Source of the DNA: Glutamicibacter mishrai
Lineage (GTDB): Bacteria; Actinomycetota; Actinomycetes; Actinomycetales; Micrococcaceae
NCBI RefSeq assembly: GCF_012221945.1
Contig: NZ_CP032549.1
Coordinates: forward strand, 1,550,001 to 1,614,000
Length of the DNA: 64,000 nt
Reading direction: 5' to 3'
How positions within the stretch are numbered: the first letter of the stretch is position 1; every line of letters starts with the position of its first letter. The notes below the pieces were generated by a model. The model was not told the origin of the DNA. It did not search any database and saw only the letters and a list, made by a program, of their open reading frames with translations. Positions 1 to 8,972 of this stretch are shown one piece after another. A program made the translations under genes and the position numbers.

Positions 1-2
1 TG

Positions 3-272
3 GCGCAGCTGACCGAAGGCACCATCATCGGCCAGCTGGGCATCAACGACGTGCGCTTCCCTCATCCGATGTTCCACGGGGACACCCTGTACACCGAAAC
101 CGAAATCACCGAGCTGCGCCCCTCCAAGTCACGCCCTGGCCAGGGGCTGGCCTCGATGACGCACACCGGACGGAACCAGCATGGCCAGATCGTTGCCACG
201 GCCACCCGAACCTGCCTGATGTGGACCCAGCAAGCCCATGAGGCATCCAAGAAGGCGGCCGGCGATGAGTGA
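3..272 (+). CDS. MaoC-family dehydratase, C-terminal part (partial)
   Basis: The window opens inside this gene, leaving about 89 codons up to the TGA at 270-272. The visible part contains the hot-dog-fold stretch FPHPMFHGDTLYTETEI and a later TRTCLMW strand, as in MaoC-like enoyl-CoA hydratases and (R)-specific dehydratases. The stop codon overlaps the start of the next gene by 8 bases (ATGAGTGA), so the two are translationally coupled. With a CitE-like lyase directly downstream, the likely role is hydration or dehydration of a branched or dicarboxylic acyl-CoA. The catalytic Asp/His loop would lie upstream and is not visible. Confidence 0.75.
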   Translation, partial: AQLTEGTIIGQLGINDVRFPHPMFHGDTLYTETEITELRPSKSRPGQGLASMTHTGRNQHGQIVATATRTCLMWTQQAHEASKKAAGDE

Positions 273-1080
273 ATTCATGATGGGCCCTGCCATCCTCTTC
301 TGCCCGGGCGACCGGCCCGAGCGCTACGCCAAGGCAGCCAGCCGCGCCGACGCGGTGATCATCGATCTGGAAGATGCCGTTGCCCAAGACAACAAGGACG
401 CCGCTCGACGCGCCCTGCGCGAGAGCGATCTGGACCCGGACCGCACCATCGTGCGCGTCAACCCGGTTGATACCGAGCACTTCGCCCATGATCTCGACGC
501 GCTGAAGAGCACCAGGTACACCACCGTGATGCTGCCCAAGGCGCAATCAGCGGCCGAGCCGGCCCAGCTGGCGGACTATGCAGTGGTGGCCCTGTGCGAA
601 ACGGCGGCCGGAGTTGCCAACGCGGCGCAGATTGCGGCCGCCCCCAATGTGCTGGCCTTGATGTGGGGCGCCGAGGATCTGATTGCCTCGCTGGGCGGAA
701 CCTCATCGCGCCATGATGATGGCGGTTATCGCCAGGTGGCAAGCTTTGCGCGTTCCCAGGTGCTGATCCATGCGTCCGCGCAGGGCAAGGCCGCCATTGA
801 TTCGGTCTACCTGGACATCCCGGACACCCAAGGACTGTTCCTCGAAGCCCAGGATGCCAAAGCCTCCGGATTCGCGGCCAAGGCGTCGATCCATCCCAGC
901 CAGATGCAGATTATTCGCCAGGCCTACGCGCCAACGCCGGCCGAAGTAGCATTGGCCGAACGGATTCTCACCGAGGCCAAAACCCATCCGGGCGTTTTCT
1001 CTCTGGACGGGAAAATGGTGGATGAGCCCCTGCTCCGCCAAGCTCGGGCGACCCTTGCCAGCGCCGCGAGGCTGGGCTGA
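265..1080 (+). CDS. CitE-like CoA ester lyase (HpcH/HpaI aldolase family)
   Basis: A 271-residue protein of the citrate lyase beta/L-malyl-CoA lyase superfamily. Family features are the N-terminal LFCPGDRPERYAKA segment, DAVIIDLEDAV (acidic metal-binding strand), RTIVRVNP, MLPKAQS, CETAAGV and the C-terminal GFAAKASIHPSQ. These are TIM-barrel enzymes that cleave or form 3-hydroxyacyl-CoA thioesters such as malyl- or citramalyl-CoA using Mg2+. The start was placed at 265, with AAGAAGG upstream, rather than the in-frame ATG at 238, because homology begins at MSEFMMGPAILF. It follows the MaoC gene with an 8-base overlap, so the two should act on successive acyl-CoA intermediates. The substrate cannot be fixed from this window. 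Confidence 0.85.
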   Translation: MSEFMMGPAILFCPGDRPERYAKAASRADAVIIDLEDAVAQDNKDAARRALRESDLDPDRTIVRVNPVDTEHFAHDLDALKSTRYTTVMLPKAQSAAEPAQLADYAVVALCETAAGVANAAQIAAAPNVLALMWGAEDLIASLGGTSSRHDDGGYRQVASFARSQVLIHASAQGKAAIDSVYLDIPDTQGLFLEAQDAKASGFAAKASIHPSQMQIIRQAYAPTPAEVALAERILTEAKTHPGVFSLDGKMVDEPLLRQARATLASAARLG

Positions 1081-1137
1081 GCGTCGCAGGCTGTCATCAA
1101 CTAGGCTCCTGACCTGCACCCGGGTGATGCTTAGTTC

Positions 1138-2457
1138 ATGAGCGACCTGCCACCCTCCACAGCATCTGAAGAGTCGAGCCGTCCACCTCGACTGCATCGC
1201 GCGTGGCTTGTCGCGCTCGTCACCACCCTGGCATTGGTGGCTGCCGCTGCGTTCCGTTCCACCACCGGCGCGTTTTTCGAGCCCCTGGAGTCGGAATTCG
1301 GCTGGCAACGTTCACAGCTATCCACCGCGGTGACCATCAATCTGGTGGTCTACGGATTAGCGGCCCCATTTGCAGCAACTCTGCTTGAACGGTATTCGAT
1401 GCGCAAGGTCGCCATGGCCGCGCTGGCCCTGGTAGCCGCCGGCGCCGGGCTCTCGGTATTCATTAACCACTACTGGCAATTGTGGCTGCTCTGGGGACTG
1501 CTGGTCGGATTAGGCACCGGAGCCATGGCCTTGGTTTTCGGCTCCGTGGTGGCCAACCGCTGGTTCAGCCAACGCCGAGGACTGGTGATGGGGTTGTTCT
1601 CCGGAGCCAACGCGGCCGGCCAGCTGATTTTCCTGCCGTCCATCGTGGCCATTATCGAGAATGCTTCATGGCGTATTGCTGCCCTGGTAGTCACTGCCTT
1701 CGCACTCTTGATCATTCCGCTGTTGCGGTGGCCCTTCGCCAATACGCCTGCCGAGGTGGGCCTGCTCCCCTATGGCGCAACCGAGCCGGCGGCTGAGGTG
1801 CCCAAGCCCGAGGGCTCCATGGCGGCGGCAACCCTGCGCGTGCTGTTCTCCTCGGCTCGTTACCCGGCGTTTTGGGTGCTGGCCATGACTTTTTGGATCT
1901 GCGGCTGGTCCACCAACGGGTTGGTCCAAACCCACTTCATCCCGGCAGCGCACGATCACGGCATGCCCGCCACCACGGCTTCGGGCCTGCTGGCACTGAT
2001 CGGCATTTTCGATATTCTCGGCACGGTGTTCTCTGGCTGGCTCACCGACCGTGTGCGCCCTTGGCTGCTGCTGGCCGTCTACTACTTCCTGCGTGGACTG
2101 TCATTGCTGTTCCTGCACACACTCATGGGTCCGAGCGTCCAGCCGATGCTCTGGATTTTCATCATCTTCTACGGCCTGGATTGGGTGGCCACAGTTCCAC
2201 CCACCGTGGCACTGTGTCGCCAGTACTTTGGACCGGTCAAGGCGACCGTGGTCTTCGGCTGGGTTTTCGCCTTCCACATGGTTGGCGCCGGCGCGGGGTC
2301 CCTCACTGCGGGCTTGTCCCGCGAAAGCACCGGAAGCTATTTAACTGCGTGGATCACCGCTGCGGTGCTGTGCTTTGCCGCGGCGGCCAGCTTGTTGCTG
2401 ATGCCGCGCATGCGCCAGGCAGTCCAGCCACCGGTAATCGAGCCGATCCCTTCTTAG
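1138..2457 (+). CDS. MFS transporter (oxalate/formate or monocarboxylate type)
   Basis: A 439-residue, 12-helix major facilitator. It starts with a hydrophilic N-terminus (about 20 residues) followed by a first helix ALVTTLALVAAAAF, and has the GWQRSQLSTAVTIN pattern and the GLVMGLFSGANAAGQ loop seen in monocarboxylate/oxalate-formate-like MFS proteins. It lies 57 bases after the CitE-like gene on the same strand, so it may import the acid degraded by the upstream acyl-CoA enzymes; this is inference from position. No strong ribosome binding site is visible before ATG 1138 (only GGTGAT about 11 bases upstream). The substrate is unknown. Confidence 0.85.
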   Translation: MSDLPPSTASEESSRPPRLHRAWLVALVTTLALVAAAAFRSTTGAFFEPLESEFGWQRSQLSTAVTINLVVYGLAAPFAATLLERYSMRKVAMAALALVAAGAGLSVFINHYWQLWLLWGLLVGLGTGAMALVFGSVVANRWFSQRRGLVMGLFSGANAAGQLIFLPSIVAIIENASWRIAALVVTAFALLIIPLLRWPFANTPAEVGLLPYGATEPAAEVPKPEGSMAAATLRVLFSSARYPAFWVLAMTFWICGWSTNGLVQTHFIPAAHDHGMPATTASGLLALIGIFDILGTVFSGWLTDRVRPWLLLAVYYFLRGLSLLFLHTLMGPSVQPMLWIFIIFYGLDWVATVPPTVALCRQYFGPVKATVVFGWVFAFHMVGAGAGSLTAGLSRESTGSYLTAWITAAVLCFAAAASLLLMPRMRQAVQPPVIEPIPS

Positions 2458-2513
2458 GGCAAATTCCAAAGGCACCTCGGTGCCTGGTCGTGCATAACTT
2501 ATGGGAGTAAAAC

Positions 2514-2771
2514 ATGTCAGGAAGAACCAAGCCAGGATTCGATACGTTGGTATGCTTTTGGTGCTCGATAATCCTGTGGCTTGCAGGGATTCTGACCCTC
2601 ACTATGGGGACCTTGTTCAACATCAATGGAGCCATGGGCGTCAATATCTTGGGATTAACGATTGTCCAGATGATCGGGATCGGGTGCTTTGCTGGAGCCG
2701 CAATTTTTGGCGTGGTCGTAGTCCACAAGGTCATCGCCATGCTGATCTATCTGGTCCATCACCAGCGCTAA
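2514..2771 (+). CDS. Small two-helix membrane protein, unknown function
   Basis: An 85-residue protein with two clear hydrophobic segments (about residues 12-34 and 45-77) joined by a short loop, and a basic C-terminus HHQR. A good ribosome binding site (GGGAG) sits 6 bases before ATG 2514. It stands alone between the MFS gene and the convergent ROK regulator. No catalytic motif is visible and no family was recognised. Confidence 0.7.
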   Translation: MSGRTKPGFDTLVCFWCSIILWLAGILTLTMGTLFNINGAMGVNILGLTIVQMIGIGCFAGAAIFGVVVVHKVIAMLIYLVHHQR

Positions 2772-2802
2772 TCGCTCATCCGGCAGCGCATTCTTCGGCC
2801 TT

Positions 2803-4002
2803 CTAGAATGGCGCTGCACTTCGTACGAGCTGCACTCCAAGATCCACAGCTCCGCGCATCGCGACTTCAGCGCCCAGAGTCGAAGCCGTCAGTTGAACGC
2901 AGGTCAGTTCAGGCTCCTGAGCGAGTTCGCGTTGGGCGATCACAACCACCGGTTCCAGTATTTCTGCCATCGCGCCTGAAAGAACTACACGTTCCAAGCC
3001 GAGAAAACCCGAAATGACTGCACTGATCCTGGCCAGCCGGTCACCCAGCGACTCCAGGATTTCCTGAGCTAATCGATCATGCCCAACCGCTGCTTGGAAG
3101 ACGTCTTCCGCGCGCAACGCATCCGCCGCCAATTCCGCCAAGCTGCTTTTGGCCCCTTGCGACAAAGCCGTTTTAGCCTGCTCGCGTGCGAGATATCCAA
3201 GGCCATGAGCGTTTCCCACACCGGCGACATGCGAAAGGAATCGCATTTCTCCAGCCAAGCCCTTGTCGCCGCGCAGCAAGTGGTTATCTACCACTACGCC
3301 CGCGCCGATACGCTCACCAACCATCAGCGAGGCGAACGAACCAACGGTGCCATCTTCCATTTCGGCAATGGCCGCCAGGTTCGCGTCATTTTCAACCCTC
3401 AGCAGGTAGGTGTATTCGCCGAGGACGGCTTTCCAGTCTGGGTTCATATTGACCCAAAAGCCATTGTCATCATCTGGCGACATTCCATCGGCATCGACGG
3501 GCGCGGGAACACCAATCACGATGGCTGCAAGCTTTCGGATTTTGAATTCCGCCAACACGTCCGTCAGCAGTTTTTCGGTGACGCGCACTCGATGTTCGCC
3601 TGTCGCAAGCGGGTCTACCTTGGCTTCGCAATGTGATTTTTGTGTCCCTCGTACATCGCTGAGTGTCAAGCTGATGCGGTGTTGCCCTGCGTCAATTCCC
3701 ACAATGAATCGATGAGCCAGGTTCAGTTCATAGCGCAGCGCCGGACGCCCCTTGGAGTAGGCACCGGCAGCTCTGGTGTCCTTTGCTTCGACAAGCCAGC
3801 CGGATTCCACCAGTTCTTTCGCCTGGTTGAGCACCGTCGCGCGAGTCAGTCCAGTTAGGGAAATGAGTTCGCTAGCGGTCACCGCTTCGCGCCCCCACGC
3901 GGCATCCAGCACACGTTGGGTATTCAGCCTCCGCAGTGCTGTAGCACTGTCCAAGGACCCGGGTTCCGGCGCTTCAATATTTTTCACTGAACTCACGTTC
4001 AA
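2803..4002 (-). CDS. ROK-family transcriptional regulator of the adjacent alpha-glucoside operon
   Basis: A 399-residue NagC/Mlc/XylR-type regulator: winged helix at about 28-80 (ASELISLTGLTRATVLNQ) followed by a ROK sugar-kinase-like domain (FIVGIDAGQHRISLTLSD, VENDANLAAIAE, GERIGAGVVVD). The zinc motif CxCGxxGC usual in ROK proteins is absent; the corresponding stretch HVAGVGNAHGLGYL has no cysteine. It is divergent from the sugar ABC operon, so it most likely represses that operon until an alpha-glucoside or its phosphate binds. Start choice is uncertain: TTG 4002, GTG 3996 and GTG 3987 are all in frame without a ribosome binding site. A TATACT -10 box (rc of 4003-4008) ends 6 bases before GTG 3996, which suggests a leaderless message starting there. 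Confidence 0.85.
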   Translation of the reverse strand: MNVSSVKNIEAPEPGSLDSATALRRLNTQRVLDAAWGREAVTASELISLTGLTRATVLNQAKELVESGWLVEAKDTRAAGAYSKGRPALRYELNLAHRFIVGIDAGQHRISLTLSDVRGTQKSHCEAKVDPLATGEHRVRVTEKLLTDVLAEFKIRKLAAIVIGVPAPVDADGMSPDDDNGFWVNMNPDWKAVLGEYTYLLRVENDANLAAIAEMEDGTVGSFASLMVGERIGAGVVVDNHLLRGDKGLAGEMRFLSHVAGVGNAHGLGYLAREQAKTALSQGAKSSLAELAADALRAEDVFQAAVGHDRLAQEILESLGDRLARISAVISGFLGLERVVLSGAMAEILEPVVVIAQRELAQEPELTCVQLTASTLGAEVAMRGAVDLGVQLVRSAAPF

Positions 4003-4083
4003 AGTATAGACGCGACTTTATTGAGATGCTAAATTTACTTCGGATATAAAGTGACCCACTTCACTTCATCACTGGAGATGCAC
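4003..4083. promoter_or_regulatory. Divergent promoter/operator region between ROK regulator and sugar ABC operon
   Basis: An AT-rich 80-base gap between divergent genes. It contains TATACT on the minus strand (4003-4008, rc) for the regulator and an inverted repeat AAAGT-N9-ACTTT at 4001-4019 that overlaps it. A TATAAA-like box (about 4045-4050) faces the ABC operon. The inverted repeat is the best candidate for a ROK operator; this is inference from position and symmetry. Confidence 0.4.
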
Positions 4084-5358
4084 ATGAATTTTGGATCAGA
4101 AGCCTTGTCGAGGCCCTTGAAACGGCGGTCTTTCATCGCCTCGATGCTGGCAACCGGAACACTGACTTTGACCAGCTGCGGCACGGATGATCCCCGAGCC
4201 AGCATTCGGTTCAACCAGTCCAAGCCAGAAGTGGTCCCCTACTTTCGAGACTTGCTGAGTCAGTTCAATTCCTCTCAGAGAACAGTGAACGCGACTCATG
4301 AAGTGACTGCGGGATTGTCGGCAGCCTTTGCACGCAACGATCCACCAGATTTGGGATGCCTGAATTACAACTTCGAAATGGCGCGATTCCAAGAGCGCGG
4401 AGCGCTTTCAGATCTGTCAGACCTACCTCAGCAGAAGATGAACGCGCCCTTTATCAAGCAGTTGCTGGATCTCTACCCGGATTACCCCGGCAGAACATCG
4501 GTGCTACCGTACTCCATGATGGGTGCATCTGTCCTGTATAACAAAGACATTTTCGAAAAGCACAGTCTCTCCATCCCGACTCGATATTCAGAATTGCTGG
4601 ATCTGTGCGGTGAGCTGTCCGACTTGGGCATCACACCGATCTACTCCACATTCAAAGATGCTTGGACAGTTTCGCAGGGCTTGGCTGACTACTGCGTGGG
4701 CGGGGCCATTGAAATCAACCAGCACTTTGCCGACCTGCGCGAACTCGGCTCCGACTTCACACCTGACTCCGCCGTCACTTTCTCGAAAGCATTCACTGAT
4801 CCACTACTCAGAATGCAGGAACTGGCAAAATTCTCCAACAAGGACGCAGCCAATCGCGGCTACGGAGATGGCAACCTTGCCTTCGCCAATGGTCAGGCAG
4901 CCATGTACCTCCAAGGTCCCTGGGCCCTGCCCGAAATCGCCAAAACGAACCCTGATGCAAACATCGGCACTTTTCCACTTCCGATGACCGAAGACCCTGA
5001 AGACCTGAAAATCAGGGTCAATCTAGATCTGGCGCTATGGATCCCCGAACAATCCGACCACAAGGCTGAAGCACGTGAACTGCTCGCCTTCCTCTGCCAA
5101 CCCGAACTTCAAGACGCCTACAACGAATCAGCCCTCGGTTTTGGGGTTCGTTCAGATTCGCCACCGACCAAGGACCCGCGCCTGAAACAGATGCAGCCAT
5201 ACATCGATAACGGACGCATCTATCAAGGAGTTTCGACAGCGATTCCTCGAACCATCCCCTTCGAGAACTACATGCAAGGGCTGGTAACAGGTGGCAGCGT
5301 AGAGCAAACCCTAGCAACCCTAGACGCGGACTGGGCCCGGCTAGCCCAACGCAGTTAG
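4084..5358 (+). CDS. Sugar ABC transporter substrate-binding lipoprotein (CUT1 family)
   Basis: A 424-residue extracellular solute-binding protein, family 1. The N-terminus has a twin-arginine-like RRSFI (residues 14-18), a hydrophobic core and the lipobox LTSC with Cys32, so it is probably a Tat- or Sec-exported lipoprotein. Typical ligand-domain segments are NYNFEMARFQERGAL, GASVLYNKDIFEKH, FANGQAAMYLQGPWALPEI and GFGVRSDSPP. The start was taken at ATG 4084 (GGAG upstream) rather than GTG 4051 because the signal peptide begins there. It is the first gene of a four-gene operon ending in an alpha-glucosidase, so maltose, trehalose, isomaltose or a related alpha-glucoside is the likely ligand. 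No ATPase gene is present; such systems commonly share an MsiK-type ATPase encoded elsewhere. Confidence 0.9.
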   Translation: MNFGSEALSRPLKRRSFIASMLATGTLTLTSCGTDDPRASIRFNQSKPEVVPYFRDLLSQFNSSQRTVNATHEVTAGLSAAFARNDPPDLGCLNYNFEMARFQERGALSDLSDLPQQKMNAPFIKQLLDLYPDYPGRTSVLPYSMMGASVLYNKDIFEKHSLSIPTRYSELLDLCGELSDLGITPIYSTFKDAWTVSQGLADYCVGGAIEINQHFADLRELGSDFTPDSAVTFSKAFTDPLLRMQELAKFSNKDAANRGYGDGNLAFANGQAAMYLQGPWALPEIAKTNPDANIGTFPLPMTEDPEDLKIRVNLDLALWIPEQSDHKAEARELLAFLCQPELQDAYNESALGFGVRSDSPPTKDPRLKQMQPYIDNGRIYQGVSTAIPRTIPFENYMQGLVTGGSVEQTLATLDADWARLAQRS

Positions 5359-5376
5359 CCAGCCCAGGAGATCATC

Positions 5377-6303
5377 ATGACATTAACCTCACCAGCAAAA
5401 CCTCGTAGCGATAGCAAGCGTCCACTGCCGACCCCACCTGCAAAACGACGCAGATTCGAGGCTACCTACCTTGGCTTCCTCGTCCCGGCTTTGATTTGCT
5501 TCACGATCGCCATTACAGTTCCCGCGGCCATGGGCATTTTCTTCAGCTTCACAGACTCCGTTGGGTTTGGAGATTACAACCTCATCGGTTTAGCCAATTA
5601 CGCGGCTTTGTTCACCGATCCTGCGATTATTGGCGCCTACAGCTTCACGATCGGTTTCGCGTTAGTCACTGTGCTTCTGACGAATGCCCTGGCATTCTTG
5701 CTGGCAGTTGGACTTACCGCCCAAATCCGTGCCAGGGTCGCTTTGCGAACCATTTTTGTGATGCCAATGGTGATTTCAGGAATCGTGATCGCGTATGTTT
5801 TCAATTTCCTGTTTTCGAACACCTTGCCCACTGTAGGCGAGTATTTCGGTATCGAATTCCTGAAATCATCGCTGCTGTCCAACCCGGATCTCGCATGGCT
5901 GTCGATCGTCATCGTCAGCGCCTGGCAGGCGATCCCCTCCGCAATGCTCATCTATATTGCAGGGCTCATGGCGATCCCCTACGACTTGTACGAAGCCTCA
6001 TCCCTCGACGGAGCCAGCGCCCTTGGACAACTCGTCCACGTCACCCTGCCGCTGATGATTGGCTACATCGGGATCAACATAATCATCGGTTTCAAGAACT
6101 TCTTGGGCGCCTACGATGTCATTGTCGGCTTGACCAACGGCGGCCCCGGAGTGAAAACCCGTTCAATAGCCATGACGATCTTCACCGGCTTTGAACGTGG
6201 CGACTATGCGTATCAGATGGCCAATGCGACAGTCTTCTTCATTATTTCGCTGATCATCGCGCTCTTGCAGCTGCGCCTAACGAACAGGGGACAAGTAAAA
6301 TGA
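5377..6303 (+). CDS. Sugar ABC transporter permease (MalF type)
   Basis: A 308-residue inner-membrane permease with six predicted helices after a basic N-terminal tail (KRPLPTPPAKRRRFEATYLGF). The coupling-loop motif EASSLDGASALGQLVHVTLPL matches the EAAxxDGA-x8-IxLP signature of binding-protein-dependent permeases. AGGAG lies 7 bases before ATG 5377. Its 3' end overlaps the next permease by 4 bases (ATGA). The two should form the heterodimeric channel served by the lipoprotein encoded upstream. Confidence 0.93.
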   Translation: MTLTSPAKPRSDSKRPLPTPPAKRRRFEATYLGFLVPALICFTIAITVPAAMGIFFSFTDSVGFGDYNLIGLANYAALFTDPAIIGAYSFTIGFALVTVLLTNALAFLLAVGLTAQIRARVALRTIFVMPMVISGIVIAYVFNFLFSNTLPTVGEYFGIEFLKSSLLSNPDLAWLSIVIVSAWQAIPSAMLIYIAGLMAIPYDLYEASSLDGASALGQLVHVTLPLMIGYIGINIIIGFKNFLGAYDVIVGLTNGGPGVKTRSIAMTIFTGFERGDYAYQMANATVFFIISLIIALLQLRLTNRGQVK

Positions 6304-7175
6304 GCCTCACTTTACAACAACGACTCAACAAACGATCCCGCTCACGCGTCGGACGTGAACGTACCAATTGGTGGGCCACTGGCCTATTGGGCATATGTGC
6401 GCTGGCAGTTTTGGTTCCCCTGTTCGTTACCGTTTCGATGGCATTCAAATCCGCCAAGCAGGCTGTGGACGGCAAAGCGTTCTCACTTCCAAACCCCCTC
6501 TCGATCGAAGGGTTCACCGAAGCCTGGGAACTGGTCAATTTTCCGAGGGCATTCACCATCTCGCTCTTGATCACTCTCGTAGCAGTCGTCGGAGCGGTGC
6601 TCGTTGCGTCGATGGCTTCCTATGCAATCCACCGGAACTGGGGCAAGCGGTTCTACCGCTTTAGCTTCTACTACCTCTTGGGAGCCATGTTCCTACCGTT
6701 CCCGGTCCTGGCACTGTCCCAGGTCAAACTCACCGGACTCTTCGGCCTGGATAATCCTGCAGGCGTCGCCATCCTCCATGTCATGTTCGGCTTGTCGTTC
6801 AATGTCCTGCTATTCACTTCTTTCCTACGAGGCCTACCCGGCGAATTGGAAGAAAGCGCTCGCATCGATGGGGCAAGCAACTGGACCACATATTGGAGAA
6901 TCATTTTCCCGCTCTTGGCACCAATGAGCGCCACTGTAGCGATCTTCGCGTTCCTCGGGTCATGGAACGACTTCATGATGCCGTCACTGATTATCGCGGA
7001 GCAGGCAGATCAGACTCTCCCTGTGGTACAGCAGCTGTTCCAAACCCAATTTTCGAATAACTACCATGTCTCCTTCGCCTCCTATCTGATGGCGATGGCG
7101 CCCAGCGTCGTGGCCTATCTCTTCACCCAACGCTGGGTGATGTCGGGATTGACTCAAGGTGCCGTCAAATCCTGA
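6300..7175 (+). CDS. Sugar ABC transporter permease (MalG type)
   Basis: A 291-residue partner permease with the signature EESARIDGASNWTTYWRIIFPLLAP in its cytoplasmic loop and a C-terminal QRWVMSGLTQGAVKS, which is characteristic of the MalG/CUT1 group. It starts inside the stop of the MalF-type gene (ATGA overlap). A 57-base gap with GAAAGGA then leads to the glycosidase. It is part of the alpha-glucoside importer. Confidence 0.93.
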   Translation: MSLTLQQRLNKRSRSRVGRERTNWWATGLLGICALAVLVPLFVTVSMAFKSAKQAVDGKAFSLPNPLSIEGFTEAWELVNFPRAFTISLLITLVAVVGAVLVASMASYAIHRNWGKRFYRFSFYYLLGAMFLPFPVLALSQVKLTGLFGLDNPAGVAILHVMFGLSFNVLLFTSFLRGLPGELEESARIDGASNWTTYWRIIFPLLAPMSATVAIFAFLGSWNDFMMPSLIIAEQADQTLPVVQQLFQTQFSNNYHVSFASYLMAMAPSVVAYLFTQRWVMSGLTQGAVKS

Positions 7176-7232
7176 TCCCATCACTCCGCTCGACTTGCCC
7201 ACCCTCAAAAACACACCGTTGAAAGGAACACC

Positions 7233-8894
7233 ATGACTCTTCAAGACACTACCCCCGACACCCTGAAATCCGAGGATGCGTCCTGGTGGCGCCAGGCCGC
7301 GGTCTACCAGATCTACCCGCGCAGCTTTGCCGACTCCAATGCCGACGGGCTAGGCGATTTGCAAGGTATCGCTTCACGAGTCGAATACCTCAAGGCTCTG
7401 GGTGTCGATGCGGTCTGGTTGTCGCCGTTCTACCCATCGGCCCTAGCCGACGGTGGATACGATGTTGATGACTACCGCAATGTAGACCCGCGATTAGGCA
7501 CTCTAGAAGACTTCGACAAGATGACTACAAAGCTGCATCAGGCAGGTATCAAAGTCATCGTTGACATCGTCCCCAACCACTCTTCAAATCTCCATGAATG
7601 GTTCCAAGCCGCGCTGGCAGCACCCAAGGGCTCAGCGGAACGCGAGCGCTATATCTTCCGGGACGGATCAGGCGCCAACGGAGAACTGCCTCCCTCAGAC
7701 TGGGAGTCGATCTTCGGCGGACCGGCATGGGAAGCAGTCGGTGACGGCCAGTGGTACCTTCATCTCTTCGCCAAGGAACAGCCCGATTTCAATTGGGCCA
7801 ACAGCGAGGTCCGCGAGGATTTCCTCAAGACGTTGCGATTCTGGTCCGACCGAGGAGTCGATGGCTTCCGTGTGGACGTGGCCCATGCCTTGGCTAAGGA
7901 CATTCCACTGACCGGCCTGCCTACCAAAGCGGAACTGGATGCCCACCCATGGGACGGCTCGCACCCAATCTGGGACCGCGATGAAGTGCATGAAATTTAC
8001 GCTCAATGGCGTGAAGTCTTTAACGAATACGATCCACCACGCATCGCGGTAGCCGAAGCATGGACCAATTCAGATCGTCGGCCTGCCTACGCTCGTTCCA
8101 CTGGACTGGGCCAGGCATTCAACTTCGACTTGTTGCAAGCAGATTTTGACGCAGCAGCCTTCAGGAAGATCATCTCTTTCAACCTCGAGCAGGCGAAGAT
8201 CGCGGGCTCGTCAACCACCTGGGTCTACTCCAATCACGATGTTGTACGCCACGCCACCCGCTATGCACTCCCCTTGGCGGGAGATCCCGATGCGGCGAAG
8301 AAGTGGCTGCTGCACGGCGCAGATCCGTCGGTGCTGAATGAGGAACTTGGCCTTCAGCGTGCGCGGGCCGCGACACTGTTGGAGTTGGCATTGCCCGGAT
8401 GCGCGTACCTGTATCAGGGCGAAGAACTAGGGTTGCCAGAAGTCAGCGAGATCGCCGACGACCAGCGACAAGACCCTGCCTTCTTCAAGAACAAGGGCGT
8501 CGAGGTGGGCCGCGACGGTTGCCGCGTTCCGATCCCGTGGACGACAGACGGGCCGTCTTTTGGCTTCGGCGAAGCAGAACCCCACCTGCCGCAGCCTGAG
8601 GATTTTGGATCCCTGAGTGTTGCAGCACAGGAAGGGAACGAGGAGTCGACGTTGGAGCTCTATCGCCAGGCACTGGCTCTTCGCAAGGAACTGCAAAGCG
8701 AAGAATCACTCGAATGGCTGGATTCTGCCGAGGGCATGCTTGCCTTTTCCCGACCAAATGGCTGGATCAGCGTCACCAACTTCAGCGCTGAACCACAGCT
8801 ACTTCCCGAGGGCACATTGCTGCTGTCCAGCGCGCCATTGGATGATGCCGGTCGGCTGCCGGCAGCCACAACGGCATGGTTGCGCGGCAATTAG
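7233..8894 (+). CDS. Glycoside hydrolase family 13 alpha-glucosidase
   Basis: A 553-residue cytoplasmic GH13 enzyme of the oligo-1,6-glucosidase/alpha-glucosidase/trehalose-hydrolase type. All four conserved GH13 regions are present: DIVPNHSS (111-118), GFRVDVAHA with nucleophile Asp215, AVAEAW with acid/base Glu275, and YSNHD with Asp336. The (beta/alpha)8 barrel begins at AVYQIYPRSFADSNADGLGD, with a short beta-domain at the C-terminus. There is no signal peptide, so it acts on sugar imported by the preceding ABC transporter. It is the last gene of the operon and is followed directly by a strong terminator. Whether maltose, isomaltose, sucrose or trehalulose is preferred cannot be decided from motifs alone. 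Confidence 0.93.
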   Translation: MTLQDTTPDTLKSEDASWWRQAAVYQIYPRSFADSNADGLGDLQGIASRVEYLKALGVDAVWLSPFYPSALADGGYDVDDYRNVDPRLGTLEDFDKMTTKLHQAGIKVIVDIVPNHSSNLHEWFQAALAAPKGSAERERYIFRDGSGANGELPPSDWESIFGGPAWEAVGDGQWYLHLFAKEQPDFNWANSEVREDFLKTLRFWSDRGVDGFRVDVAHALAKDIPLTGLPTKAELDAHPWDGSHPIWDRDEVHEIYAQWREVFNEYDPPRIAVAEAWTNSDRRPAYARSTGLGQAFNFDLLQADFDAAAFRKIISFNLEQAKIAGSSTTWVYSNHDVVRHATRYALPLAGDPDAAKKWLLHGADPSVLNEELGLQRARAATLLELALPGCAYLYQGEELGLPEVSEIADDQRQDPAFFKNKGVEVGRDGCRVPIPWTTDGPSFGFGEAEPHLPQPEDFGSLSVAAQEGNEESTLELYRQALALRKELQSEESLEWLDSAEGMLAFSRPNGWISVTNFSAEPQLLPEGTLLLSSAPLDDAGRLPAATTAWLRGN

Positions 8895-8904
8895 CCTGAG
8901 ATAG

Positions 8905-8958
8905 CAAAAAAGCTTCGTCACCGCTGATCTTTCGCGATCCGCGGTGACGAAGTTTTTT
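8905..8958. terminator. Intrinsic terminator, probably bidirectional
   Basis: A perfect 12-bp stem CTTCGTCACCGC (8913-8924)/GCGGTGACGAAG (8941-8952) is followed by six T and preceded by six A. It can therefore stop both the alpha-glucoside operon and the convergent gene at 8973. Confidence 0.93.
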
Positions 8959-8972
8959 CTTTGCCCGCCGCT

